Shown: positions 41,693 through 52,531, counted from the first letter of the stretch. The stretch is 64,000 nt of DNA from Salinispora fenicalii (GCF_000514815.1 NZ_AZWQ01000017.1:59400-123399); one strand, 5' to 3'. A program made the numbers and translations. Notes: generated by a model not told the origin, from the sequence alone.

Positions 41693-43573
41693 TCACCGCC
41701 GCAGAGTGGCCGGGCCGAGCAGGGCACGCAACGCGTTGAGGATCACCAGCACGTCGATGCCCTCCTGCAGGAAGGCACCGGCCACCGGCGGCAGCCGGCC
41801 GAGGGCGGCGGCGAACATGGCCAGCACGGCGAGGCCCATGCCCACCGTGGCGCTCTGCACGGCGATCCGGCGCGCGTACCGGGCGATCTCCACGGCGTCG
41901 GCCAGCCGCTCCAGCCGGTCAACGGTGAGCACCGCGTCGGCGACATCCGCCGACGCGGTGGCCCCGGTGGCGCCCATCGCCACGCCGACATCCGCGGTGG
42001 CCAGGGCGGGGGCATCGTTCACCCCGTCCCCCACCATCACCGTGACTGCCCGGTCCACCTCGGCGCGGACCCGGTCGGCCTTCTCGGCCGGTGCGCAGCG
42101 GGCGAGGACATCGTCCACCCCCACCTCTCGGGCCACCCGACTGGCGGTGGCCGGGCGGTCACCGGTGACCATGACGATCCGGCGCAGCCCCGCCGCCCGC
42201 AGCCGGCCGACGGTACGCGACGCGTCGGACCGGACCGGGTCCGCCAGCAGGATCACGCCGAGCGGCCCGTGGTCCGCACCGACCCACACCAGTGAGTGCC
42301 CGGCCTCCTCGGCGCGGTCCCGGGCCGAGGCCGCCCACTGTGGCGGTGTGCCGTCGAGCTGCCCCACCCATAGGTCACGGCCCTCCACCCGCCCGCGTAC
42401 GCCCCGGCCCGGCTCCTCGGTGACCCCCTCCGGCTCGGCGAGGTCGAGCTCCCGCTCCCGCGCCCCCTCCACCAGGGCGGTGGCCAGCACGTGTGGGGAG
42501 AGCTGTTCCACGGAGGCGGCGAGGCGCAGCACCTCGTCATCCGTGATCCCCGGGGCCGGCACCGTCTCGGCCACCTGGGGGCGCCCGGCGGTCAGGGTTC
42601 CGGTCTTGTCCACCAGCAGGGTGCGGGCCCGGCCGAGCAGTTCGAGCGAGCCGCCGTCGCGGACCAGGACCCCGTGCCGGGCGGTACGGGACAGCCCGGA
42701 GACGATGGCGATCGGGGTGGCCAGCAGCAGCGGGCAGGGCGTGGCCACCACCAGGACCGCCACCGCCCGGACCAGGTCGCCGGAGACCAGCCAGCCCAGC
42801 CCGGCGAGCAGCAGGGTGAACGGAACGAAGGCGACCGCGTACCGGTCGGCCAGCCGGACCGTCGGCGCTTTCTGCGCGGTTGCCTCCCGGGCCAGCCGCA
42901 CGATCCCGGCGTACGTGCTGGAGGCCGCGTCCGCGGTCGCCCGCAGCCCGAAGGCGGCGCCGGCGTTCACCACGCCGCTGCCCACCCGGTCCCCCGCGAC
43001 GCGTTGGACCAGCCGCGACTCTCCCGTCACCACCGACTCGTCGAGCGTGGCCGCCGCCGCGAGCTGCCCGTCGACCGGTACCACGTCGCCGGGGCCGACC
43101 AGCAGATCGTCGCCGGCGACAACCTGGTCTGCCGGGACCACCTCGATCGTCCCGTCCGAGGCACGTCGGCGCGCGGTACGCGGGGCGTGGGCGAGCAGCG
43201 CGCGGAGGTCGCGGGTCGCCCGACCCTGGGCGTACGCCTCCAGGGTCCGACCGGTGGCCACCATCACCGCGATCACCGCCCCGGCCAGGTACTCCGCCAC
43301 GATGAGCGCACCCGCCAGCGCGAGGACGGCGATGATGTCAACGCCGTACCGCTGGTGCCAGAGCTCGCGCAGCATCGACCCGGCGGCCGGCACCAACGCG
43401 GCCACGGTGGCGGCGGCCCAGAGCAGGTCCGCGAGGCCGGACCGGCCGGCGAGCCACGCCACCACGCCAGCGAGCACCAGCGCGGTCAGCCCGCCCAGCG
43501 GCGCCCAGAGCAGCCAGCCGCCCGGCCTGGACCGCGCCGGCTGCTCGGGCACGCACTCCGGCTCCGCCGCCAT
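41693..43573 (-). CDS. P1B-type metal-translocating ATPase
   Basis: The protein has 626 residues from ATG 43573. There is no N-terminal metal-binding HMA domain. Motifs are TGES in the actuator, TPCPLL in the transport helix, DKTGTLT phosphorylation site, MVTGDRPATA and GDGVNDAPAL, with about eight membrane helices. It is a heavy-metal pump, but the metal cannot be told from TPCPLL alone. It is convergent with the Usp gene and diverges from the Acg-like gene, sharing an intergenic region with candidate DosR boxes and a tandem repeat. Confidence 0.88.
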   Translation of the reverse strand: MAAEPECVPEQPARSRPGGWLLWAPLGGLTALVLAGVVAWLAGRSGLADLLWAAATVAALVPAAGSMLRELWHQRYGVDIIAVLALAGALIVAEYLAGAVIAVMVATGRTLEAYAQGRATRDLRALLAHAPRTARRRASDGTIEVVPADQVVAGDDLLVGPGDVVPVDGQLAAAATLDESVVTGESRLVQRVAGDRVGSGVVNAGAAFGLRATADAASSTYAGIVRLAREATAQKAPTVRLADRYAVAFVPFTLLLAGLGWLVSGDLVRAVAVLVVATPCPLLLATPIAIVSGLSRTARHGVLVRDGGSLELLGRARTLLVDKTGTLTAGRPQVAETVPAPGITDDEVLRLAASVEQLSPHVLATALVEGARERELDLAEPEGVTEEPGRGVRGRVEGRDLWVGQLDGTPPQWAASARDRAEEAGHSLVWVGADHGPLGVILLADPVRSDASRTVGRLRAAGLRRIVMVTGDRPATASRVAREVGVDDVLARCAPAEKADRVRAEVDRAVTVMVGDGVNDAPALATADVGVAMGATGATASADVADAVLTVDRLERLADAVEIARYARRIAVQSATVGMGLAVLAMFAAALGRLPPVAGAFLQEGIDVLVILNALRALLGPATLRR

Positions 43574-43581
43574 CACCGAAA

Positions 43582-43694
43582 TCGTCCCAGCGGGTCGACC
43601 GGAGTGGGCGGTGCATCGCAGAACCCACCGGGTCGAAAGTCGTCCCAGTGGGTCGGCGAGGTGGGCGGTGCGTCACAGAACCCACCGGGTCGAA
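43582..43694. repeat. tandem duplication of about 57 bp
   Basis: Units 43582-43639 and 43640-43694 share TCGTCCCAG(C/T)GGGTCG, GTGGGCGGTGC and CAGAACCCACCGGGTCGAA. They lie in the divergent promoter region between the ATPase and the Acg-like gene. The minus-strand reading includes GACTTTCGACCC, resembling a DosR half-box. Confidence 0.8.
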
Positions 43695-43709
43695 TGGTCC
43701 GGCGGTGAC

Positions 43710-43723
43710 GGGACCTGCGCCCC
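43710..43723 (+). promoter_or_regulatory. candidate DosR/DevR box
   Basis: GGGACCTGCGCCCC fits GGGACNNNNGNCCC fully. It lies 97 bp upstream of the Acg-like gene and 137 bp upstream of the ATPase start on the other strand, so it may serve both. Confidence 0.6.
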
Positions 43724-43819
43724 ATGTGATTGGCGGACGAATGTCGCAGGATGGATCGGCAACCGCGCCCGGGTGCCCTCCGGGTGCGGCACGATGTGTT
43801 CGAGGGAAGGGTCGAGAGC

Positions 43820-44809
43820 ATGAGCCAGACGGACCACGCGCTGACCACCGCGCTCGCGCAGGCCGCCGCGACCGCCGGTCGCGCCCCCTCGGTGCACAAC
43901 ACCCAACCGTGGCGGTGGCGAGTCCTACCCGACGCGCTGGAGCTGCGGGTGGTCCGCGACCGGCAGCTCACCGCCACCGACCCGGAGGGACGGCTGCTCG
44001 TCCTGAGCTGCGGTGCGGCGCTGCACCACGCCCGGGTCGCGTTGGCCGCTGAGGGATGGCAGGCGGGGGTGGAGCGGATCCCCGACCCGGATGATGCGGA
44101 CCTGCTGGCCCGGCTCACCGGCCTGACCCGGGTGGGGACGGACCCCGAGGCGATGCACCTGGTGCAGTGCATGCGAATCCGGCACACCGACCGCCGACCG
44201 ATCGGTGACGAACCGATCACCGACTCGGCCCTTACCGAGATCACCGAAGCGGCCACCGCCGAAGGGGTCCGGCTCCAGCAACTCGATCGGGACCAGGTGT
44301 TGCAGCTGGCGACCGCCGCCTCCCAGGCCGACACCGTGGGGTCGGAGGATCCCCGGCTGCGCGCGGAGCTGGCGTACTGGACCAGCCGGGCCGACGACGT
44401 CGGTCTGCCGGCGGCGGTGTTGCCGGAGTCGCCCCCACAGACCACCGTGCCCGGCCGGGACTTCGGCCGGGCCGGCACGCTACCGGTGGGGCCCGGTCAT
44501 GATCAGGCAGCCGCGTACACGCTGCTCTACGGCGATGAGGACGAGCCCAGCACCTGGTTGCGGGCCGGTGAGGCGCTGTCGGCGGGTTGGCTCACGGCGA
44601 CCCGGCTGGGCGTCTCGGTGGTGCCGTTGAGCGGGGTGATCGAAGTGCCGGGCACCCGCGCGGAGCTACGCGGGGTACTGGCCGGCATGGGACACCCGTA
44701 TCTGGTGCTGCGTCTGGGCCGCGCGGATCCGACACACGCCGGTCCGCCGCACACGCCGCGGCTCCCGGTGGAGCAGGTGGTGGACACCACAGCGGTCCGC
44801 GGAACCTGA
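43820..44809 (+). CDS. Acg-family nitroreductase-like protein
   Basis: The protein has 329 residues from ATG 43820. The N-terminal GRAPSVHNTQPWRWRVLPDA and the duplicated half-nitroreductase layout match the mycobacterial Acg (Rv2032) family, which binds FMN in a closed pocket and is thought to sequester flavin. The family is strictly DosR-controlled in mycobacteria. The C-terminal half contains GEALSAGWLTATRLGVSVVP. It lies directly upstream of the sensor kinase gene and has a candidate DosR box in its promoter. Confidence 0.88.
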   Translation: MSQTDHALTTALAQAAATAGRAPSVHNTQPWRWRVLPDALELRVVRDRQLTATDPEGRLLVLSCGAALHHARVALAAEGWQAGVERIPDPDDADLLARLTGLTRVGTDPEAMHLVQCMRIRHTDRRPIGDEPITDSALTEITEAATAEGVRLQQLDRDQVLQLATAASQADTVGSEDPRLRAELAYWTSRADDVGLPAAVLPESPPQTTVPGRDFGRAGTLPVGPGHDQAAAYTLLYGDEDEPSTWLRAGEALSAGWLTATRLGVSVVPLSGVIEVPGTRAELRGVLAGMGHPYLVLRLGRADPTHAGPPHTPRLPVEQVVDTTAVRGT

Positions 44810-44842
44810 CGGGCGTGTCACGTCCCTGATCGGCGGCGTTAG

Positions 44843-46573
<1,731 letters not shown>

Positions 46574-46604
46574 GCCACCAGCGGCACCGGATCCACCCCG
46601 CCGG

Positions 46605-47243
46605 TCAGTGGGTCTTGCCGAGCAGGCGGGTGGCGAGTACGGCTGCCTGCGTCCGCCGCTCCAGGCCGAGCTTCGCCAGCATGCTGGAGACATAGTTCTT
46701 CACGGTCTTCTCGGCGAGGAACATCTTGCCGGCGATCTCCCGGTTGGTCAGGCCCTCGGCCACGTACTCCAGGATCCGCCGCTCCTGCTCGGTCAGGGAT
46801 TTCAGCTCCCGGGGCTGCTCGACGCCGCTGCGGATCCGCTCCAGCACCCGGGTGGTGATCGCGGGGTCGAGCAGCGACTGGCCGGCGGCCACCCGCCGGA
46901 CCGCGTCCACCAGATCGGTGCCGCGGATCTGCTTGAGCACGTAGCCGGCCGCGCCGGCCATGATCGCCGCGAATAGCGCCTCGTCGTCCTCGTACGAGGT
47001 GAGAATCAAGCCCTTGATCGACGAGTCCAGGGCCCGGATGTCCCGGCACACGTCGATGCCGTTGCCGTCGGGCAGCCGCGCGTCGAGAATCGCCACGTCG
47101 GGCCGGAGCGCCGGGATGCGGCGGGCCGCCTCCTGCGCCAGGCCGGACTCGCCGACGACCTCAATGTCACCGCTGGCCGTGAGCAGGTCGGCAAGGCCAC
47201 GACGGACGACTTCGTGGTCGTCGAGTAGGTACACGCGGATCAT
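46605..47243 (-). CDS. devR: DevR/DosR-like NarL-family response regulator
   Basis: The protein has 212 residues: receiver Asp54 (ILDARLPDGNGIDVC), LILTSYEDDEAL, then the LuxR HTH LTEQERRILEYVAEGLTNRE with MFLAEKTVKNYVSSMLAKLG and LERRTQAAV. The last segments are close to mycobacterial DevR, including the DNA-contacting KTVKNYV helix. A perfect GGGACNNNNGNCCC box lies 36 bp upstream on its own strand, pointing to positive autoregulation. The partner is the adjacent GAF kinase. Confidence 0.92.
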   Translation of the reverse strand: MIRVYLLDDHEVVRRGLADLLTASGDIEVVGESGLAQEAARRIPALRPDVAILDARLPDGNGIDVCRDIRALDSSIKGLILTSYEDDEALFAAIMAGAAGYVLKQIRGTDLVDAVRRVAAGQSLLDPAITTRVLERIRSGVEQPRELKSLTEQERRILEYVAEGLTNREIAGKMFLAEKTVKNYVSSMLAKLGLERRTQAAVLATRLLGKTH

Positions 47244-47278
47244 CTCTTGTTTCTACCTTGCCGACGGCTGTTCTGCAG

Positions 47279-47292
47279 GGGTCGAAGGTCCC
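47279..47292 (-). promoter_or_regulatory. candidate DosR/DevR box upstream of devR
   Basis: GGGACCTTCGACCC on the minus strand is a full match to GGGACNNNNGNCCC with the CTTCG centre typical of the mycobacterial dormancy box. It lies 36 bp before the devR start. Confidence 0.7.
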
Positions 47293-47433
47293 GACCCCGC
47301 ACCGGCCGGGCACCCGCTCGGCGATTCCCACCCCAGAAGAACGGGCAAGAGTGACAATACGGACATTGCAGGCCGACAGCGCGGACACCGGGAAGCGCCG
47401 AGTCCGGGGCAGGACAGTCGGTCCCGTAGGGAA

Positions 47434-47447
47434 GGGACATCCGGCCC
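47434..47447 (+). promoter_or_regulatory. candidate DosR/DevR box
   Basis: GGGACATCCGGCCC fully matches GGGACNNNNGNCCC, 75 bp upstream of the second Acg-like gene. Confidence 0.65.
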
Positions 47448-47521
47448 TGGGCCCCGGGCCCCGCCTGAGAGACGGTGGACGAAGCAGCAGACGTGGCGCG
47501 CCAGCGGAGGGGAGCGACACC

Positions 47522-48496
47522 ATGGACGCTTACTACACCGTATCGCAGCTACGTGCCGCCGCGGCCGACGCCATTCGCGCCCCGTCGCTGCACAACACGC
47601 AGCCGTGGCAGTTCCGCCTGCGCGACGGAGGGATCGAGGTACTGGTCGACCCATCCCGACGGCTACCCGCCACCGACCCGAACGGCTGGGGTCTGCGCAT
47701 CGCCGCCGGGGCAGCGCTGTTCAACCTCCGGCTGGCCCTGGCCGTGGCCGAAACACCGGCGGCCGTACGGCTGCGCCCGTACCCGGCCGAGCCCGACGTG
47801 GTGGCCCGGCTGGTCCCGGACGTGCCGCGCCGCCCCACCCCGATCGAACAGGCCCTGCACGCGGCGATCCCCCGCCGGTTCAGCAACCGCGCCCCCTTCC
47901 AGCCCGACCCGGTGCCCGCCGACGCCCGGTGGCGGCTCACCGAGGCGGCCCGAGCCGAGGAGTGCTGGCTGGAGCTGCTGATCGGCACGAGCGCGGTGAA
48001 CGCGTTCGCGGAGATCGCCCGGGGCGCCCACCGGGTGCTGGAGCGTAACCCGTCGTACCGCGCCGAGCGGGAGAAGTGGGTCCACGACGACGAGGCCCCC
48101 GACGGGGTGCCAGCGACCGCCGGCGGCCCGCCGTTCGAACCGCAGGACCTGCTGCCCGCGCGTGCCTTCGGCGGCCGGGAACGCGCCCCCGGCCGCGACT
48201 TCGAACCGGAACCCCTCGTCGCGGTGCTCGGCGGCCCCGGCAACACCGCCGTTGACCAGGTCATCGCGGGACAGGCCCTACAACGCACGCTGCTCACCGC
48301 CACCGACGCCGGGCTCTCCGTGTCGATGCTCTCCCAACCCATCGAGGTACCATCCGCCCGGGAGCAGCTTCGGCTCTCGCTGGGCCGCTACGGCACCCCG
48401 CAGATGGTGATGCGGATCGGGTACGGCCAACCCGGCTGGCCCACCCCCCGCCGCGACGTTGACGAGGTGCTCGACCTGACCGTCCCGCAGCTCTGA
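47522..48496 (+). CDS. Acg-family nitroreductase-like protein (second copy)
   Basis: The protein has 324 residues from ATG 47522. IRAPSLHNTQPWQFRLRDGG and DAGLSVSMLSQPIEVPSARE match the Acg/Rv3131-type family, as in the gene at 43820, though the sequences have diverged clearly. It diverges from devR with candidate DosR boxes on both strands between them. It is likely a dormancy-induced flavin-binding protein. Confidence 0.88.
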   Translation: MDAYYTVSQLRAAAADAIRAPSLHNTQPWQFRLRDGGIEVLVDPSRRLPATDPNGWGLRIAAGAALFNLRLALAVAETPAAVRLRPYPAEPDVVARLVPDVPRRPTPIEQALHAAIPRRFSNRAPFQPDPVPADARWRLTEAARAEECWLELLIGTSAVNAFAEIARGAHRVLERNPSYRAEREKWVHDDEAPDGVPATAGGPPFEPQDLLPARAFGGRERAPGRDFEPEPLVAVLGGPGNTAVDQVIAGQALQRTLLTATDAGLSVSMLSQPIEVPSAREQLRLSLGRYGTPQMVMRIGYGQPGWPTPRRDVDEVLDLTVPQL

Positions 48497-48530
48497 CCGC
48501 CCGGCCGCCCCCGCTGCCGCCGGACTCGGA

Positions 48531-48650
48531 TCGCGGGGCGCGGTGCGGCGGCGCGGTCCCCCTCGAGCGCGGGGCGACCCGCACGGTCACCCTCGAGCGC
48601 GGCGCGGCGGCACGGTTACCCCTCGAGCGCGGGGCGACCCGCACGGTCAG
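48531..48650. repeat. 30-bp tandem repeat, about four units
   Basis: Units begin at 48531 (decayed), 48561, 48591 and 48621, with exact 30-bp spacing and core CCTCGAGCGCGGGGCGACCC. They fill the space between convergent genes, and the last unit reaches the epimerase stop codon. The CTCGAG palindromes could give transcription-terminating structure. Confidence 0.85.
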
Positions 48651-49639
48651 CGTCCGGCCGACAGCAGCGCCGCCTCCCGGGCTGGTTCCAGGCCCACCGG
48701 GGCGCGTTGCGGACGGCCCGCGCGAGGCGGCACCGCGCCAACCGCCCGCAGCCAGGACCAGGTGTCGGCCACGGTGTCGGCCACCGGGCGGCAGACCAGC
48801 CCGGCGGCGTACGCGGCCCGCACGTCACGCTCCTGCAGCCAGCGGTACGGGTGCCCGGCCGGAATCCAGATCGGCAGGTCGTTCCAGGGCACCACGCCCG
48901 CCGCCAGAATCCGCTCCGGTTCGACCCAGCGCAGCCGGGCGTCGGCCCCCGTCACCGCCACACAGGCGGCCAGCAACTCCCCCATCGTCGCGTGCCCGGT
49001 ACGGCTGACCACGTTGAACGTCCCACCGGGCACATTCGGGTCGAGCAGGAACGCCGCCAGGTCGCGGACGTCGACGTACTGCAGGGCGAGGTCGGCCGGG
49101 CCGGGCGCCAGCACGGCACCGCCACGGGCGATCCGCTGCAGCCACCACGGCAACCGACCGATGTCCTCACCCGGTCCGAGGATCAGGCCGGCCCGGGCGA
49201 TCAGCGCGCGCTCGCCGTAGACCTCCCGGACGGCCCGCTCGGCGCCGGCCTTGTTGACCGCGTAGTCGGCCTCGGCGGCGTCGGACGCGGCGTCAACCAC
49301 CGGAGCGTCCTCCGCCGACCCCAACGCCACCGGCTCGGCGTAGACCGAGCCGCTGGAGACGTAGCCGTAGCGCCCGACCTGCCCGGCCAGCGCCCGGGCC
49401 GAATCCCTGGCGGCCCGGGGCGCCCCATCCCAGGTATCAACAACCAGATCCCACTCCTGGCCGGCGAGCGCGGCCAGCCCGCCCGGTGCGGTCCGATCGC
49501 CCCGTAGCCGCCGCACACCGGTCGGCGTCGTCCCATGGCGACCCCGGTTGAAGACCGTCACCTCCCACTCTCGGCGCAGCGCCGCACCGACCACCGCCCC
49601 GCCGACAAATCCCGTACCACCCAGCACCAGCAGTCTCAT
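48647..49639 (-). CDS. NAD-dependent epimerase/dehydratase-like protein
   Basis: The protein has 330 residues. The Rossmann motif LVLGGTGFVGGAVV is at the N-terminus, followed by VSSGSVYAEPV, the YAVNKAGAER active-site YxxxK and LQYVDVRDLAAFLLDP. This is an extended SDR of the type annotated as NAD-dependent epimerase or CSP41-like reductase. The substrate is unknown, and no sugar biosynthesis genes are near. Confidence 0.82.
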   Translation of the reverse strand: MRLLVLGGTGFVGGAVVGAALRREWEVTVFNRGRHGTTPTGVRRLRGDRTAPGGLAALAGQEWDLVVDTWDGAPRAARDSARALAGQVGRYGYVSSGSVYAEPVALGSAEDAPVVDAASDAAEADYAVNKAGAERAVREVYGERALIARAGLILGPGEDIGRLPWWLQRIARGGAVLAPGPADLALQYVDVRDLAAFLLDPNVPGGTFNVVSRTGHATMGELLAACVAVTGADARLRWVEPERILAAGVVPWNDLPIWIPAGHPYRWLQERDVRAAYAAGLVCRPVADTVADTWSWLRAVGAVPPRAGRPQRAPVGLEPAREAALLSAGR

Positions 49640-49731
49640 GTCTCCACCGTGCCGGCCCGTGACGGCTACGCCTACCAGGTTCTGCCGCCAGCAGTTCTGC
49701 TGAGGGCAGAAGACCGGTCCCGATCACAGGC

Positions 49732-49803
49732 CGTGCGCCCGGCGCGGCCCGTGATCGGGACGTGCACCCGGCGCGGCCCGTGATCGGGGCGCGCACGCGG
49801 CGG
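49732..49803. repeat. 29-bp tandem repeat
   Basis: Units 49732-49760 and 49761-49789, plus a partial third, share CCCGGCGCGGCCCGTGATCGGG with CGTGC at the junction. They lie between the epimerase start and the end of the secreted hydrolase gene. Confidence 0.8.
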
Positions 49804-49815
49804 CGGACCGCGACG

Positions 49816-51903
49816 TCAGGTGGTGTGGACGCCAACCTCCTTCAGCGAGTAGCCCCAGTCGGTTCCGCGCTCCTGACCCTGGATGCGGACGTAGCGAGCC
49901 GACGTCGGGTCAAAGATCGCCGTGTCCAAACCACCGTCACCATCCGATACAGCGGAGACGGTCTGCCAGGAGCTGCCGTCGGCGCTCACCTCGATCCGGT
50001 ACGCCCGGGCGTACTCGCCCGCCCACTCCAGGGTGACCCGTCGAATCTGCTGTGCCGAGCCGAGATCCAACCGCAGCCACTGGTTATCACTCCACCAGCT
50101 CGCCCAGCGGGTCGTCGGGTCGCCGTCCACGGCTCGACGGGGCGCGTAGGTGGTGAACGGCTTCCACGCGGTCGAGCTGGCCGAGGCGGACGACCCGGTG
50201 GCGAGGTTGACGCCCGGCGCGTGGCCTTCCGTGGCACCCCACATGCCCAGGTACGACTCGGCACCGCGCAACAGGTCGTCCACCACCGCCTGGCCGCCCA
50301 GGACCCGGATCTCCTCCACCCAGTCCGGCACCAGCCCGTAGTGGGGTGCACCGTCAACGTTGATGTCCCAGGTCCGGTCACCGGTGGTCTGCCGGTCGAG
50401 GACGGCACCGCCGAACGCGGACTGGTACGGATACTGGACCGGGTTCGGGGTGTCCGCGCCCCGGGGGCCGGGCCAGCTGCCGAAGCCGTTCATGTCGGTG
50501 CCGAAGCCGTACCCGACGTCGTAGCTGTCGCGCAGCTCCTTCGTCCGATCCGCGTCCGCGATGAACCGCTCGGCACCGTGCATGTACTGCGTGATGAACC
50601 CGCCGAGTTGGTAGACCCGCTCGCTCCAGAGCAGGTCCATCCAGCTGTGCGACGAGACCACACCGGGGTACGACACGGACTCGAAGATGTCCAGGGCCCG
50701 GCCGGTGGCCTTGACGCTCATGTGGTCGATCTCCACCAGCATGTTGCGGTCCATCATGCCCCGCAGGGCGTACTCACCGAGTCTGGTCAGCCCGCGGACG
50801 TTGCACCGCGCATCCGACGAGTACGACGGCATCTCGACGTCGGACGGGAGCAGGTCGCCCAGCCCAGCGAGGTCTCCGGAGGCGATGGGGTTGTCCTGCT
50901 GCGGCCCCCGGCACTCCTCCGTCGTCCAGAAGGTCCCGGTCGACAGGAACTGCCCGGCGTTGACCGCGATCCCGGTGGTCCCGGAGTCGAATCGGACACC
51001 ACAGAGCGCGTTGTCGAACTTGTGGCACAGGAACATGCTGCGCACGCCGAGCTCGTGCAGCTCGTCGAGCCCGCGATCGATGTCCTCCTCGTCGCATTGG
51101 GAGGTGTCCAGGATTTGCTTACAGCCGAATGGTTCGGAGGTTTCGACCCCCAGGACGACGGCGAGCTTGCCCTGCTCGATGACCTCGCGGGCCTGGTCGC
51201 TGTCGGTGACGACGCGGAACCATCCCTGGCCCGCTCCGCCGTACATCTGGTCGATGTAGTCCTGCATCTCGTACGTCTTGGCGGCCTGGAGCCGAATCGA
51301 GGTCATCTCGTCGCAGCTTCGGTCCTTGAAGAAGTAGACCGAGCAGATCACCCCGTTGGTTACCAGGTGGTTGACCATGATCCGCTGGCCGCCGCGCCAG
51401 GCGCGCTCGATCCAGGCGTAGTAGTTCTGCTGGTGGGTCTGCGAGTCGTGGGCCGGCCAGTCCGCGAACGTCGGCCAGCCGTCGGGGTCGTGCCGGCCGT
51501 CACCACCGTTGGTGAGGAAGTCGAACAGGGCCAGGGAGCCGTCGGGGTAGTGCTCCGGGCAGTCCTTGAGCGCGTCGGCGATGCCCGCGTCGGAGAAGGG
51601 TTTGCCGCAGAGGAGCCGCCCACCGAAGGCCTCGTTGGACATGATGTGGTTGTGCGCGTCCACGAAACCGCGCACCTGACCCTGGGCGTCGGTGCCGGTG
51701 AACGGCGCTCCGGTGACCCCGATCGCGGAGTCGGGCGCCGGCCGGTCGGTCGGCGTCCACCAGTCGGGCTCCTCCGCCGCGCTGGGTGCCGCCGTAGTGA
51801 GCAGCAGGGTGATCACGGCCAGCAGGACGGTCGCCAGCAGGGATCGTTGTCGGGTCGCTCGGCTCGCCATCAGCGGTCGTCGCCGCCGGGTCAGGAGAGA
51901 CAT
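49816..51903 (-). CDS. secreted M19-like dipeptidase/amidohydrolase with F5/8-type C domain
   Basis: The protein has 695 residues from ATG 51903, with GGAGGAACA before it. A long basic signal peptide (LLATVLLAVITLLLTTAAPS) is followed by an amidohydrolase-fold domain with FVDAHNHIMSNEAF (HxH), VVLGVETSEPFGC, HKFDNALCG, VEIDHMSV and VVSSHSWMD, resembling membrane dipeptidase (M19) metal ligands. The C-terminal 140 residues form a discoidin/F5-8 type C (CBM32-like) domain (YAPRRAVDGDPTTRWASWWS, YVRIQGQERG). It probably acts outside the cell on a peptide or glycan target. Confidence 0.83.
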   Translation of the reverse strand: MSLLTRRRRPLMASRATRQRSLLATVLLAVITLLLTTAAPSAAEEPDWWTPTDRPAPDSAIGVTGAPFTGTDAQGQVRGFVDAHNHIMSNEAFGGRLLCGKPFSDAGIADALKDCPEHYPDGSLALFDFLTNGGDGRHDPDGWPTFADWPAHDSQTHQQNYYAWIERAWRGGQRIMVNHLVTNGVICSVYFFKDRSCDEMTSIRLQAAKTYEMQDYIDQMYGGAGQGWFRVVTDSDQAREVIEQGKLAVVLGVETSEPFGCKQILDTSQCDEEDIDRGLDELHELGVRSMFLCHKFDNALCGVRFDSGTTGIAVNAGQFLSTGTFWTTEECRGPQQDNPIASGDLAGLGDLLPSDVEMPSYSSDARCNVRGLTRLGEYALRGMMDRNMLVEIDHMSVKATGRALDIFESVSYPGVVSSHSWMDLLWSERVYQLGGFITQYMHGAERFIADADRTKELRDSYDVGYGFGTDMNGFGSWPGPRGADTPNPVQYPYQSAFGGAVLDRQTTGDRTWDINVDGAPHYGLVPDWVEEIRVLGGQAVVDDLLRGAESYLGMWGATEGHAPGVNLATGSSASASSTAWKPFTTYAPRRAVDGDPTTRWASWWSDNQWLRLDLGSAQQIRRVTLEWAGEYARAYRIEVSADGSSWQTVSAVSDGDGGLDTAIFDPTSARYVRIQGQERGTDWGYSLKEVGVHTT

Positions 51904-52416
51904 TGTTCCTCCAGGGCAGAACTCGGATCGGTGTGCGCAACACCGAAAGGCGATCCGCCGTGGCTCCCCGGGTGTCCAGGTGTGGCCTCCCCGGGGTGTC
52001 CGGGTGTGGCCGGATTGGCGGTAGCGGGCCGTTACCAGCAGGTCTTCCGGTGCTGCCCAACCGGGCGTTTCGGTGAGATTACGGACCGCGGCCGAGCAAG
52101 TTACCGTGGAGTAGCTGACATATTGCAACATTTGAAACTAGCTATTAACAGATCGGCTACGGCCAGCCACGACGGCCGGCACGGCGGGCAGGCCACCCCA
52201 CCCGCCCACTACACCCGGGTCGACCGAAAAGCCGGAACTATCCCTTGCCGCAGCTCACGAAAAATAAACGAATATCTATCGATAGAAGGCCTGGACGACG
52301 AGCTGGATACGCCCGGAACGAGGTCGCCAGCGGACTGGACTTGGATGACCTCAACCGTCCGGTAACTCCCGGCCCGTGCAGCAGCGCCTCGCGGACCGCA
52401 CCTGCACATTCAATGG
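51904..52416. other. promoter region and possible gene remnant
   Basis: No intact gene is seen. The segment 51956-52020 has a short repeat of (C)CCGGGGTGTCCGGGTGTGG type, and 52110-52160 is AT-rich and likely contains the promoter of the secreted hydrolase. A palindrome TCTATCGATAGA lies at 52275-52286, within an open plus-strand frame reading INEYLSIEGLDDELDT that may be a remnant. Confidence 0.4.
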
Positions 52417-52488
52417 TGGGCGATACTGGGTTTGAACCAGTGACCTCTTCCGTGTCAAGGAAGCGCGCTCCCACTGCGCCAATCGCCC
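52417..52488 (-). tRNA. tRNA-Val(GAC)
   Basis: A 72-nt cloverleaf: acceptor GGGCGAT/ATCGCCC with discriminator A, anticodon stem CTTCC/GGAAG, loop TTGACAC, and T-arm ACTGG/CCAGT with TTCAAAC. It is identical to the copy at 55099-55170. Confidence 0.95.
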
Positions 52489-52531
52489 TGAACCACCGCA
52501 ACCCAGCGATCTAGGGCTGACGGTGTGAACG

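Noticed and set aside
41658..43823. 721-residue Ser/Arg-rich plus-strand frame
   Set aside because: It is antisense to the P1B ATPase, which has every catalytic motif.
49762..52365. 867-residue plus-strand frame
   Set aside because: It runs opposite the secreted hydrolase, which has a signal peptide, ribosome binding site and recognisable domains. The plus frame is the GC-rich shadow.
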